Positions 1 through 7,037 are shown, counted from the first letter of the stretch. The stretch: DNA of 20,801 nucleotides from CAZTJA01 sp964613745 (GCA_964613745.1 CAZTJA010000052.1:1-20801); one strand, 5' to 3'. Notes: generated by a model from the sequence alone, not told the origin. A program made the numbers and translations.

Positions 1-54
1 CAATCCAAAGCCGAAGAGATATTCCTATCCGAATCTGAAAAACTGAACGTGTGA
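1..54 (+). CDS. C-terminal tail of an upstream gene (partial)
   Basis: Frame 1 is open from the window edge to a TGA at 52-54 and reads QSKAEEIFLSESEKLNV. The fragment is too short to identify. It is charged and soluble-looking, which fits a protein end, but 17 open codons could also be chance. If real, the gene lies mostly outside the window and ends 88 bases before the next start. Confidence 0.35.
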   Translation, partial: QSKAEEIFLSESEKLNV

Positions 55-142
55 TCTCACGAATTCTTCAATTGAGCTGCACGCTGGTTTACTTGCCAAA
101 ATACAGTTGCAGTAAACCCACAGCTTCCGCTGGAGCAACCGA

Positions 143-619
143 ATGGCGAAATTGCGTCTTGAGAATGAATGGAAAATGTGGATCGGTTTCGGCGTATTAT
201 TCGGAATAATAGCCTTATACCTTTACTTCGTCAGCAGACCGCCTACGGAAGGCGGCGAATATTTGTGGAAAGTAACAAAAGTTCAGGATGTAAATCGATT
301 GAGTCTAAAGGGTTCAGGCAATAATCTTGAATTCAAGATCATAGGATTGAAAATAGCTGCATCAATGGACGCCCCCGCACGTGAATACCTGGTCAAGAAT
401 TTGGAAAATCAATGGATTCGGATCAAGGTACTCCGTGACGGACCAAAGGACACCAAAGAAGGCCTGGTGTTTCTTTCGGGAGAAGACATCCTCGCTAGAA
501 TGGTGCGTCAGGGACTGGCTGAAATCGATAGAGACGAGAGAGCTTTCGACGTTCGCCCGTACTTGGAGTTGGAGCAGGAAGCTAAACGGGAAAAGAAGGG
601 TATGTGGTCACAAGCGTGA
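143..619 (+). CDS. Membrane-anchored SNase-fold (thermonuclease-like) protein, probably catalytically degenerate
   Basis: 158 residues. One hydrophobic segment (about residues 13-30) predicts an N-terminal anchor with the rest outside the cytoplasm. Residues 40-156 look like a staphylococcal nuclease (SNase/TNase) domain: a beta-rich first half, then ILARMVRQGLAEI and the typical ending YLELEQEAKREKKGMWS. The family's catalytic signature normally has an Arg in FRLxGIDAPE and a second Arg in the GRxLAxV strand. Here these stretches read FKIIGLKIAASMDAP and KEGLVFLSG, so both arginines seem absent and nuclease activity is doubtful. That loss is judged by eye, not by alignment. The start is supported by GGAG at 132-135, seven bases before ATG. 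The TGA stop (617-619) overlaps the Shine-Dalgarno of purD, so the two genes are probably cotranscribed. A binding or scaffold role is possible; the function is unknown. Confidence 0.75.
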   Translation: MAKLRLENEWKMWIGFGVLFGIIALYLYFVSRPPTEGGEYLWKVTKVQDVNRLSLKGSGNNLEFKIIGLKIAASMDAPAREYLVKNLENQWIRIKVLRDGPKDTKEGLVFLSGEDILARMVRQGLAEIDRDERAFDVRPYLELEQEAKREKKGMWSQA

Positions 620-629
620 GGAGTTTCTT

Positions 630-1907
630 ATGAAAATCATGGTTATTGGATCCGGAGGAAGGGAGCATACGCTCTGCTGGAAGCTTGCTCAATCGGAGTT
701 GGTGGAATCTGTTGTAGCGGTACCCGGCAATATTGGAATCGCTCAAGAAGAAAAATGCAGATGCGAACCGATTCCTTCCGATAATGTTGAGCAGCTTTTA
801 GCATTAGCTGTTAAAGAGCTGCCGGACATGATTATCGTAGGACCGGAAGCTCCCTTGGTGGCAGGATTAACGGACCACTGCGAGAAAGCCGGATTGAAAG
901 TTTTTGGACCGACTGCGAGAGCGGCGATACTCGAAGGAAGTAAAGTATTCACAAAAGAGTTGATGGCGAAGTACGACATTCCCAGCGCTGCCTTCCAGGT
1001 ATTCGATAATTTTGAAGAGGCAAAAAACCATCTCGAGGGAATCACCGGCTCCATAGTTGTTAAAGCTGACGGACTGGCGGCAGGAAAAGGGGTGTTTGTT
1101 TGCCGTGAAAAAGCTGAGGCGCTCAATGCCTTAAAATTGATCATGATTGACAAAGTGTTCGGGGATGCGGGAGACCATGTCGTTGTAGAAGAATGCCTTG
1201 AAGGAGAAGAAGCATCCTTTATTGCTATAACCGATGGCGACACCGTACTTCCTTTGGCGGGATCACAGGATCACAAAGCCATATATGATGGTGACCAGGG
1301 CCCCAACACCGGTGGAATGGGGGCCTACTCGCCCGCTCCCGTGATCACACCCGAGATACACAAACAAGTGATGGAACGAATCATGATTCCCACGATTCGG
1401 GCTATGGAGCAGGAAGGACGTCCTTACAAAGGGTTTCTCTATGCGGGACTGATGATTAAGAACGGAATTGCAAAAGTTTTAGAGTTTAATGCCCGAATGG
1501 GGGACCCCGAAGCTCAGCCGCTTCTCTTCCGAATGAAGAGTGACCTTGTTCCTGTTCTCGCGAAAGCCTTAGAAGGCAAGCTTTCGGAAGCTGTTATTGA
1601 ATGGGAGCCTTTGTCTTCCGTCTGTGTGGTAATGGCATCGAACGGTTATCCCGGAAGCTACGAAAAAGGTAAAGTTATTACCGGTATTAAAAGCGCGGAA
1701 GAAGATCCTCAAGTTAAGGTGTTTCATGCAGGAACCTCGGCGGGAGAAAACGGTGTGGTCACTGCCGGTGGTCGCGTTCTTGGAGTTACCGCCAAAGATA
1801 CGCATATAGAACAAGCCATCAAGAAAGCTTACGATGCCGTACACAAAATAAATTGGGACCACGCGTACTTTCGTACCGATATAGGCAAGAAGGCAATCGT
1901 CAGGTAG
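630..1907 (+). CDS. purD: Phosphoribosylamine--glycine ligase (GAR synthetase)
   Basis: 425 residues, the normal PurD length. The cytoplasmic enzyme joins 5-phosphoribosylamine and glycine with ATP hydrolysis, the second step of de novo purine synthesis. The N-terminal domain begins MKIMVIGSGGREHTLCWKL and carries VAVPGNIG (30-36). The ATP-grasp part shows VVKADGLAAGKGV (143-155), the substrate/ATP segment DGDQGPNTGGMGAYSP (220-235) and the metal/ATP segment LEFNARMGDPEAQP (284-297). The C-terminal domain is complete (VVMASNGYPGSYEKG). The open frame extends upstream to 381 inside the SNase gene, but 630 is chosen because GAGGAG at 618-623 sits six bases before this ATG and the residues before it do not resemble PurD. 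Ten bases separate it from the upstream stop, so translation is likely coupled. No intrinsic terminator oriented for this gene is evident downstream. Confidence 0.97.
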   Translation: MKIMVIGSGGREHTLCWKLAQSELVESVVAVPGNIGIAQEEKCRCEPIPSDNVEQLLALAVKELPDMIIVGPEAPLVAGLTDHCEKAGLKVFGPTARAAILEGSKVFTKELMAKYDIPSAAFQVFDNFEEAKNHLEGITGSIVVKADGLAAGKGVFVCREKAEALNALKLIMIDKVFGDAGDHVVVEECLEGEEASFIAITDGDTVLPLAGSQDHKAIYDGDQGPNTGGMGAYSPAPVITPEIHKQVMERIMIPTIRAMEQEGRPYKGFLYAGLMIKNGIAKVLEFNARMGDPEAQPLLFRMKSDLVPVLAKALEGKLSEAVIEWEPLSSVCVVMASNGYPGSYEKGKVITGIKSAEEDPQVKVFHAGTSAGENGVVTAGGRVLGVTAKDTHIEQAIKKAYDAVHKINWDHAYFRTDIGKKAIVR

Positions 1908-1930
1908 ATCGTCTGCAGCGAAAAACGTTT

Positions 1931-1942
1931 ACTTTCGTTTAT
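1931..1942 (+). repeat. Direct repeat copy A (actttcgtttat)
   Basis: Twelve bases identical to 2230-2241. In both copies a related string follows (acgcg, then c/t, then aatt, then a G+C-rich run), so the similarity is longer than the exact match, with a spacing change between the two parts. It could be the edge of a lost element or chance. Confidence 0.4.
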
Positions 1943-1952
1943 CAACGCGCAA

Positions 1953-1980
1953 TTCCGGGCCGGCTTCGCCGAACCCGGAA
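1953..1980. other. Compound hairpin downstream of purD
   Basis: TTCCGGG (1953-1959) pairs with CCCGGAA (1974-1980). Inside, CGGC and GCCG close on a TTC loop, with a small asymmetric bulge between the stems. No T-run follows on either side, so it is not a classical intrinsic terminator. It may stabilise the purD mRNA end or belong to a dispersed repeat. Confidence 0.45.
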
Positions 1981-2059
1981 CGCTTCGAAGTGCTCGCCTG
2001 TTATTTCTATTTTAAAATCATTGACTTACCAAATCAACTCGTTCGGAACTTGAAACACC

Positions 2060-2089
2060 AAAAAAAATGCCCGTTTCATGTAAACGGGC
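2060..2089 (-). terminator. Intrinsic terminator for leftward transcription
   Basis: An 8-bp perfect stem (2069-2076 GCCCGTTT with 2082-2089 AAACGGGC, five-base loop) is followed in the leftward direction by one A and then eight T (the A-run at 2060-2067 on the plus strand). On the plus strand no T-run follows. It therefore serves leftward transcription, although both nearest firm genes (purD and the sigma gene) run rightward. What transcript it ends is unclear; the weak ORF at 2381-2536 is the only candidate. Confidence 0.75.
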
Positions 2090-2229
2090 TAAAGGAAGGA
2101 TTAGGTTTGGTTTGTCGCTGGGGATGAAAAGACCACGTTCAAAACTATTTGTCAAGAAAATTAAAGTAAAATGATAGCAAAAAATCGAAAAAAAATGAGA
2201 AAAATGGGATAGTGCTAAAATATTATTAG

Positions 2230-2241
2230 ACTTTCGTTTAT
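2230..2241 (+). repeat. Direct repeat copy B (actttcgtttat)
   Basis: Exact 12-base match to 1931-1942, 299 bases away. It borders the G+C-rich patch that runs to about 2310. Together the copies bracket the leftward terminator and the A-rich stretch. Confidence 0.4.
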
Positions 2242-2380
2242 GTTTACGCGTAATTTGATTGCGCCGGGCGGGGGGTCGGCACGCTCTCGATGGGCCCCAG
2301 ATCGGTGTCAAATGTGAAAATCACCTCTGTTCAGGCTTATCTCACCCAAAATCACACACGAATTCTTCCACAATTTCAAT

Positions 2381-2536
2381 TCAACTCCAATGTTCCGGCC
2401 CGGCATAGGTGTTTTTCACCTGAAAACTATAAGATCGTAATTCAGTCCAATTCTTGACGGGGCAAAATGGATCTTTAAAGGCTTCATAATCCAGCGGTGT
2501 TGATTGGTACGAAATAAGCAAGAGAGGTTCAATCAT
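2381..2536 (-). CDS. Hypothetical small protein or gene remnant
   Basis: 51 codons from ATG (2534-2536) to TGA (2381-2383). It starts MIEPLLLISYQSTPLDYEAF and ends with QVKNTYAGPEHWS. The composition is balanced and protein-like, but no family is recognised and no Shine-Dalgarno precedes the start. Its start overlaps by eight bases the end of another leftward open frame whose last residues read VLQLDALNVAGPAQND. That arrangement fits either coupled translation or one older gene broken by a frameshift. The leftward terminator at 2060-2089 lies about 290 bases downstream. It may equally be a chance ORF. Confidence 0.25.
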   Translation of the reverse strand: MIEPLLLISYQSTPLDYEAFKDPFCPVKNWTELRSYSFQVKNTYAGPEHWS

Positions 2537-2627
2537 TTTGAGCAGGACCGGCTACATTGAGCGCGTCGAGCTGAAGCACCTGCTGTATACGGTTATTAAA
2601 AAACTTCTCCTCCTTCTTACGCTCAAA

Positions 2628-2682
2628 TCGGCCATCCCCCCGAAGGCCGAGCACGAAGAGGGATGCAGTCACGTCCCTCTTC
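2628..2682 (+). promoter_or_regulatory. Two consecutive hairpins upstream of the sigma gene
   Basis: The first hairpin pairs TCGGCC with GGCCGA (about 2628-2650, 11-base loop). The second is a perfect 9-bp stem, GAAGAGGGA (2655-2663) with TCCCTCTTC (2674-2682), around a 10-base loop and followed by pyrimidine-rich sequence. They end 74 bases before the sigma ATG. They could form an attenuator or leader structure, or be part of the remnant DNA next to them. No clear promoter was found between them and the gene. Confidence 0.4.
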
Positions 2683-2756
2683 ACTTTCTCCGACTCTTTC
2701 ATTTGATCCCTCATCTGTACTATATTAAACGACTCAGAATTCTTATCGGCAGTAGC

Positions 2757-3347
2757 ATGATTGATCTTAATGATCTTAGCGATGACGACCTTGTATTGTT
2801 AGCTAAAAAAGAATCAGCTGATGCATTTGCGATTCTTGTTGCGCGCTATGCTGAAGCGGTCTTCCGAACAGCCTTTTCAATAACGCGTAACACGCAAGAC
2901 GCAGAAGATGTTGTTCAGGACACCTTCATCAAGGCTTCAAAAAAAATCCAATCTTATTCATTTGACAAGGGATCCTTTCGAGTATGGATTCTTACGATTG
3001 CTCGCAATGATAGTCTCAATTTTTTTGCAGCCCTAAAGCGTAGAGCCGGGCGTTTTTTGTCGGGATCTTTGGAAAATTTAGAGAGTGCCTCTTCCGAAAA
3101 TTTCCATACGAGTTTACCGGTAAATCCCGAACAGCTTCTCTCTACAAAAGAAGAAATGTCCAATATTTCTCGTATCATTGCTGGACTGCCCGAGCGACAA
3201 CGAACCGCGTTACTCCTGAAAGCTCAAGACGAACTCAGCTATGGAGAAATAGCCCAAGTAATGGGAACAACTGCTTCTTCAATTGAATCTCTGATTTTTA
3301 GGGCGAGAAAAAAGATCACAGAGGAAATGAAGATAAATCATGGATGA
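2757..3347 (+). CDS. RNA polymerase sigma factor, ECF (sigma-70) family
   Basis: 196 residues from ATG at 2757, the size of an ECF sigma factor. Region 2 covers about residues 22-90, with AFAILVARYAEAVFRTAFSI, DAEDVVQDTFIKA and FRVWILTIARND. Region 4 covers about 135-190, with LPERQRTALLLKAQDELSYG and a helix-turn-helix around IAQVMGTTASSIESLIFRARK. Region 3 is missing, as expected for ECF factors. The frame stays open upstream to 2538, but those residues do not resemble a sigma N-terminus, so 2757 is preferred even though its Shine-Dalgarno is weak. The anti-sigma gene follows after 54 bases. The pair suggests control by release from the membrane anti-sigma factor; such factors often activate their own operon. 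Target genes are not evident here. Confidence 0.92.
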   Translation: MIDLNDLSDDDLVLLAKKESADAFAILVARYAEAVFRTAFSITRNTQDAEDVVQDTFIKASKKIQSYSFDKGSFRVWILTIARNDSLNFFAALKRRAGRFLSGSLENLESASSENFHTSLPVNPEQLLSTKEEMSNISRIIAGLPERQRTALLLKAQDELSYGEIAQVMGTTASSIESLIFRARKKITEEMKINHG

Positions 3348-3401
3348 CTTTCGCGAGAATCATCAACGCGAACTGTAGAGATTATAGGGAGGCTTTGTCC
3401 A

Positions 3402-3839
3402 ATGGATTGCCGAAAATGCGAACAATTACTGTCCTCATACATTGATGGGGAACTCGACGGAGAGGCGATCCTCGATCTTGAAGACCATATCAAGACGTGT
3501 TCTGCTTGTAATGCTTTGTTGGACAAGTTTCGCGAAATGACACAAGTAATAAAGTCCGCGCGTATGCCCCATATGAGACCCGGTTTGATCATGGACACCA
3601 TAGCCCTCGTGAAAAACAAAGGTGGAAGACAATCCGGTCATTCGGAGTCATTGCGGGTTTGGGGAAGAGTTCCTGTTTTCGGGGTTATCCTTCTCATAGC
3701 CCTTAGCCTGGGAGGAATGGCCGGCAAATCCGTGAGTGAGGTGTTGCTTGGAAACACTGAATCGAGAGTTGACCTACTGGTGATTGAAGACCCTGGAATA
3801 GCCGATGTTTTCGTTGAATTGGATTCTACGGGGAATTGA
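3402..3839 (+). CDS. Membrane-bound anti-sigma factor with zinc-finger (ZAS-like) domain
   Basis: 145 residues. The N-terminal part carries the anti-sigma zinc-finger signature HX3CX2C (H29, C33, C36), plus C3 and C6 in MDCRKC. One membrane segment follows at about 88-107 (VWGRVPVFGVILLIALSLGG), leaving roughly 38 residues outside. This is the usual layout of an anti-sigma factor that holds its ECF sigma at the inner membrane. GGGAGG at 3387-3392 lies nine bases before ATG. The position just after the sigma gene and directly before a periplasmic CpxP/CnrX-like gene supports a three-part signalling system. The inducing signal is not shown by the sequence; redox or metal is possible from the cysteine set and the downstream partner. 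Confidence 0.88.
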   Translation: MDCRKCEQLLSSYIDGELDGEAILDLEDHIKTCSACNALLDKFREMTQVIKSARMPHMRPGLIMDTIALVKNKGGRQSGHSESLRVWGRVPVFGVILLIALSLGGMAGKSVSEVLLGNTESRVDLLVIEDPGIADVFVELDSTGN

Positions 3840-3841
3840 AA

Positions 3842-4336
3842 ATGAAAAAGACCTTACTAATCGGCCTCTGCATATTTTCATTCGGCCTCAATATAGCCGT
3901 TGCCGCAACATTAGGGTGGCACATTTGGCGAGACAACACAGGAGACTCGGGTACTGTGAAGAATTTAGGATTTGAGGGCAGACAAGCAGATCAATTGCGT
4001 AAATTGATGGCGAACGGAACTCGAGGGGCAATAATTGAATCTCGTAAATTGATTTTGACTAAAAGACTTGAACTCTTTGATCAACTGCTTCAAGACCCGA
4101 ACAACACACAAGCTCTAGAACAGAAGCTGAACGAAATTTCTCACCTGAGAACAACTATGGAGAAAGCTGCGCTGAATAAAATTACGAACGTTCTCTCTCA
4201 ACTCCCTGATTCCGAGAAGCCGGCATTTATCAACTCTCTTAAACAAAGAGCGTGCCAGGGTCGGGGAATGGGGGGCAGACACGGCCGCGGCGGTATGGGA
4301 AAATTCTGCCCAGTGGACCAACCACCATCCGAGTAG
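3842..4336 (+). CDS. Periplasmic metal-resistance/CpxP-CnrX-like protein
   Basis: 164 residues. The first 23 or so (MKKTLLIGLCIFSFGLNIAV) form a signal peptide or N-terminal anchor. Residues 45-135 are mostly helical and charged, like the heavy-metal resistance family (Metal_resist: ZraP, CpxP, CnrX), with LRKLMANG, LTKRLELFDQLLQD and LRTTMEKAALNKITNVLSQL. The tail from 138 is rich in Gly, Arg, His, Met and Cys (CQGRGMGGRHGRGGMGKFC) and could bind metal, as ZraP-type tails do. ATG 3842 is chosen because GGGGA lies seven bases upstream; a TTG at 3836 that overlaps the anti-sigma stop is the alternative. With the sigma and anti-sigma genes it recalls the CnrYXH set, where CnrX is the periplasmic metal sensor. 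The sensor role is inference; a chaperone role is the alternative. Confidence 0.75.
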   Translation: MKKTLLIGLCIFSFGLNIAVAATLGWHIWRDNTGDSGTVKNLGFEGRQADQLRKLMANGTRGAIIESRKLILTKRLELFDQLLQDPNNTQALEQKLNEISHLRTTMEKAALNKITNVLSQLPDSEKPAFINSLKQRACQGRGMGGRHGRGGMGKFCPVDQPPSE

Positions 4337-4338
4337 GA

Positions 4339-5019
4339 CTATTCATTAAAGAAAATCCGCTGATTCGTTTCATGATCAATCATGTACAACACAGTCGCAA
4401 AGCCGCTTAAATCTTCTTGGAGCTTCGGTAAATCAGCGGAGTTCAGGTTGAAAGCCCTAACATCAACGAGTCTAAACCCTTCCGGTGCCGTCTCATAGGT
4501 ACTTACGATACTCGTCAATCTGCCACCATAACTCCTTATGATGTCCGTCGCTTGTTTTATGGATCCCGGTCTGTCCTCGAGACGGAAGCCGAACAAGGTT
4601 CCTTTGCCGTAAAGACCACTCAATGAAATCAGTGCAGCGAAAATGTCGTCTTTAGTAATGATCCCGACCAGTTTGTCGTTTTCTACAACGGGAACCCCTG
4701 AAATATTGTTGTGCAGAAGTATTTCAGCAGTTTCTTCAATTGTCTGATCCGAAGAAACCGTAATGGGATTTGGAGTCATCACCTGTGAAACTTCAATTTT
4801 TGCAACTTGGTACATAATGCTCTGAAAGTCCAGAAGGCATGCATCGGACGGAAGAGCATGTTTTAGATCACGGTCTGACACCACACCTATGAGTTTACCG
4901 TCCTCCACGACCGGAAGCATGTTGACGTGGTTTTCCATCAAAATATTGAGAGCATCATTTATTGTAATGCGGGGTTGTATTGTTATTACCCCTGATCGCA
5001 TCCAATCCTTCACGAGCAT
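4339..5019 (-). CDS. CBS-CBS-ACT domain protein (AcuB-like)
   Basis: 226 residues with two CBS domains, about 1-55 (VKDWMRSGVITIQP, LPVVEDGKLIGVVSDRDL) and about 75-130 (SQVMTPNPITVSSDQTI, GVPVVENDKLVGIITKDDI), then an ACT domain from about 141 (FGFRLEDRPGSIKQATDII). CBS pairs bind adenine nucleotides and ACT domains bind amino acids or small ligands, so a cytoplasmic regulatory role is likely. AcuB of Bacillus, linked to acetoin use, has this layout; whether acetoin matters here is unknown. GAGGAG (complement of 5028-5033) precedes the ATG. It converges with the metal-resistance-like gene with two bases between their stops and no room for a terminator, so antisense overlap of the two transcripts is likely. 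A candidate promoter lies at 5126-5155. Confidence 0.88.
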   Translation of the reverse strand: MLVKDWMRSGVITIQPRITINDALNILMENHVNMLPVVEDGKLIGVVSDRDLKHALPSDACLLDFQSIMYQVAKIEVSQVMTPNPITVSSDQTIEETAEILLHNNISGVPVVENDKLVGIITKDDIFAALISLSGLYGKGTLFGFRLEDRPGSIKQATDIIRSYGGRLTSIVSTYETAPEGFRLVDVRAFNLNSADLPKLQEDLSGFATVLYMIDHETNQRIFFNE

Positions 5020-5125
5020 AAATCGTTCTCCTCGGTTAATCGGGAACAGTTATGATTTTCCGGTCAATAGAATTCCCAAAGGGTTTTCACTGAGAGTGAG
5101 AAAGCGAAACGAAAATGATAGGGGT

Positions 5126-5155
5126 ATTGTACACGAGTGCAATTTTAAACTCCAA
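5126..5155 (-). promoter_or_regulatory. Candidate leftward promoter for the CBS-ACT gene
   Basis: Read leftward, TTGGAG (5150-5155) and TACAAT (5126-5131) are separated by 18 bases. The -10 matches five of six consensus bases and the -35 matches three. The expected start is about 100 bases upstream of the gene. Confidence 0.35.
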
Positions 5156-5268
5156 CAAGTTTATGACCAATGTTCCCGATAATGCAGAGGAACTTTGAGC
5201 CATGTTGACCGAAAGAGAAATTGAGTAAAATATCAAGAAAACTTTAGTTTAGTTTAGAAGAAATCTAC

Positions 5269-5297
5269 TTGACCATGTACCTGATTCAGTTTACATT
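5269..5297 (+). promoter_or_regulatory. Sigma-70-type promoter for the acyl-CoA ligase
   Basis: TTGACC (5269-5274) and TACATT (5292-5297) with an ideal 17-base spacer. Transcription would start near 5304, about 75 bases before the gene's ATG. Confidence 0.6.
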
Positions 5298-5378
5298 TTG
5301 ATCGCCCGGTCCCAAAAATACTTACATTACAAGCCATTAAAATATTTCTTACCCCCAGGGGATTGAAGGAGGTCCGCT

Positions 5379-7037
5379 ATGAAGGAAGTTCGGAAGATCT
5401 ATAGGTCGCCGTCTGCCTATTCTTTTCCACTCTTGATTAAACATTTACTTCATACACCCATAATCTATGCGCCGGATCAAGAAATCGTTTATCGCGATAA
5501 ACAACGCTACACCTATCGTGAGTTCTACAATCGTATTCATCGTCTTGCGAATGCATTGTCCGACTTAGGTGTGGGCCCTGGAGACATGGTGGCCGTTATG
5601 GACTGGGATTCCAATCGATACTTGGAAGCCTTTTTTGCGGTCCCTATGATGGGAGCCATTCTCCACACGATAAACGTAAGGTTGTCTCCCGAGCAAATTC
5701 TTTTCACTATGAACCACGCCGAAGACAAAATTGTTCTCGTCCATGAGGATTTTATTCCGATCATTGAAGGAATTAAAGGTCAATTAAAAACCGTTGAGAA
5801 TTATGTATTGATTAAAGAAGGGGATCAGAAGCCTGAATCGAAAGTTGATTTCGCCGGGGAATATGAAGAACTGCTAGCCAAAGCCGGTGAATGTTATGAT
5901 TTCCAGGATTTCGACGAAGACGCACAGGCTACAATGTTTTACACCACAGGGACGACGGGGGACCCGAAGGGAGTATACTATAGCCATCGGCAATTGGTAC
6001 TGCACACTCTGGGCATGGCAATAGGTATTGCGAGCTACACGGCTCCGGGAAGGTTCCAATCCGGCGACGTTTACATGCCGATAACACCCATGTTTCACGT
6101 GCATGCCTGGGGCGTACCTTACGTCGCTACTCTTTTGGGAGCAAAGCACGTCTACCCCGGTCGTTACGAACCGCCCATGCTTCTGAAACTGCTTGTTACT
6201 GAAAAGGTAACGTTTTCACACTGTGTACCAACTATCCTTCACATGCTTCTCTCGAGCCCTGCCGCAAAGGATGTGGATCTTAGAGGATGGAAAGTCATAA
6301 TTGGAGGTTCCGCTCTCCCGAGAGGCCTAGCGAAGGCTGCTCTGGAAAGGGGCATAGAAGTTTTTACGGGATACGGCATGTCTGAAACTTGTCCACTCCT
6401 GACTTTGGCCAATCTCAAACCCAACATGCTGGACTGGGATCTTGAGAAACAACTTACTATCCGCTGCAAAACCGGCATACCGGTGCCATTGGTTGATCTG
6501 AAGGTGGCGGACATCACTTCAGGAAATCAGGTGCCGAGAGATGGAAAAACCGCCGGAGAAATAACGGTCAGGACTCCATGGTTGACCCAAGGATATTTTA
6601 AAGCTCCGGACAAATCCGAAGAGCTCTGGGCCGGAGGCTACCTGCACACGGGTGATATAGCTAACCAAGATGCGGACGGATATGTTCAGATCACGGATAG
6701 ACTCAAAGATGTTATTAAGACCGGAGGAGAATGGATATCCTCATTGCATCTGGAGAGTTTGATAAGTCAGCATGAAGCCATATCCGAAGTAGCCGTAGTA
6801 GGAGTGCCCGACGAGAAATGGGGTGAAAGGCCTTTAGCCTTGGTTGTTACGAAACCGGATTATAAAGACAAAGTCTCGAATGACGAACTGAAGAATTTTC
6901 TGCAACAATTCGTAGAAGACGGTTCTTTATCTAAATGGGGCATTCCGGACAGTTTTATGCTGGTAGATGCCATACCAAAAACAAGTGTCGGCAAAATCGA
7001 TAAAAAAGTTATAAAACGGGATGTCGGTTCCAAATAA
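5379..7037 (+). CDS. Fatty acyl-CoA synthetase (AMP-binding, medium/long-chain type)
   Basis: 552 residues, full length for the ANL superfamily. These enzymes activate a carboxylic acid with ATP to an acyl-adenylate and then to the CoA thioester, feeding beta-oxidation or lipid synthesis. The phosphate-binding loop is FYTTGTTGDPKGVYYSH (187-203). The adenylate motif GYGMSETCP spans 331-339, YLHTGDIANQDADGY 421-435, and the hinge/C-domain piece DRLKDVIKTGGEWISS 440-455. The C-terminal catalytic Lys is K539 in PKTSVGKIDKK. The GEWISSxxLE form is usual in fatty-acid (AlkK-like) ligases, which is why fatty acid is preferred over acetate or an aromatic substrate; chain length cannot be read. A near-ideal Shine-Dalgarno, AAGGAGGT (5366-5373), and a promoter at 5269 suggest strong expression as a single gene. 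A 13-bp hairpin follows the stop. Confidence 0.93.
   Translation: MKEVRKIYRSPSAYSFPLLIKHLLHTPIIYAPDQEIVYRDKQRYTYREFYNRIHRLANALSDLGVGPGDMVAVMDWDSNRYLEAFFAVPMMGAILHTINVRLSPEQILFTMNHAEDKIVLVHEDFIPIIEGIKGQLKTVENYVLIKEGDQKPESKVDFAGEYEELLAKAGECYDFQDFDEDAQATMFYTTGTTGDPKGVYYSHRQLVLHTLGMAIGIASYTAPGRFQSGDVYMPITPMFHVHAWGVPYVATLLGAKHVYPGRYEPPMLLKLLVTEKVTFSHCVPTILHMLLSSPAAKDVDLRGWKVIIGGSALPRGLAKAALERGIEVFTGYGMSETCPLLTLANLKPNMLDWDLEKQLTIRCKTGIPVPLVDLKVADITSGNQVPRDGKTAGEITVRTPWLTQGYFKAPDKSEELWAGGYLHTGDIANQDADGYVQITDRLKDVIKTGGEWISSLHLESLISQHEAISEVAVVGVPDEKWGERPLALVVTKPDYKDKVSNDELKNFLQQFVEDGSLSKWGIPDSFMLVDAIPKTSVGKIDKKVIKRDVGSK

Larger units (their letters stand above)
1908..2756. other. Long intergenic stretch with mixed remnants
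   Basis: 849 bases without a convincing gene. It holds a compound hairpin (1953-1980), a leftward intrinsic terminator (2060-2089), an A-rich stretch (about 2160-2225), a G+C-rich patch (about 2260-2310) inside AT-rich DNA, a 12-bp direct repeat (1931 and 2230), a weak leftward ORF (2381-2536) and two hairpins in front of the sigma gene (2628-2682). The patchy composition and a terminator with no gene to serve suggest a decayed element, but no transposase or terminal repeat could be recognised. Confidence 0.5.
5020..5378. other. Divergent promoter region between CBS-ACT and acyl-CoA ligase genes
   Basis: 359 bases, AT-rich, between divergent genes. It holds one good rightward promoter (5269-5297), one weaker leftward candidate (5126-5155), a second TTGAC-type -35 around 5204 without a good partner, and a short tandem of ttagt units near 5245. 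No ORF or RNA gene is evident. A fatty-acid or metabolite-responsive operator could lie here, but I found no clear palindrome. Confidence 0.5.

Noticed and set aside
381..629. Extension of the purD frame upstream to 381
   Set aside because: It lies inside the SNase-like gene, does not resemble PurD, and ATG 630 has a good Shine-Dalgarno and gives the standard length.
2069..2089. Hairpin read as the purD terminator
   Set aside because: The T-run lies only on the leftward side; the rightward side continues with purine-rich DNA.
2018..2311. Leftward 97-codon ORF
   Set aside because: It runs through the leftward terminator, an A-rich stretch and the G+C-rich patch; composition is not protein-like.
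2538..2756. Extension of the sigma factor frame upstream to TTG 2538
   Set aside because: The residues are not sigma-like and span the two hairpins; ECF factors start close to region 2, as from ATG 2757.
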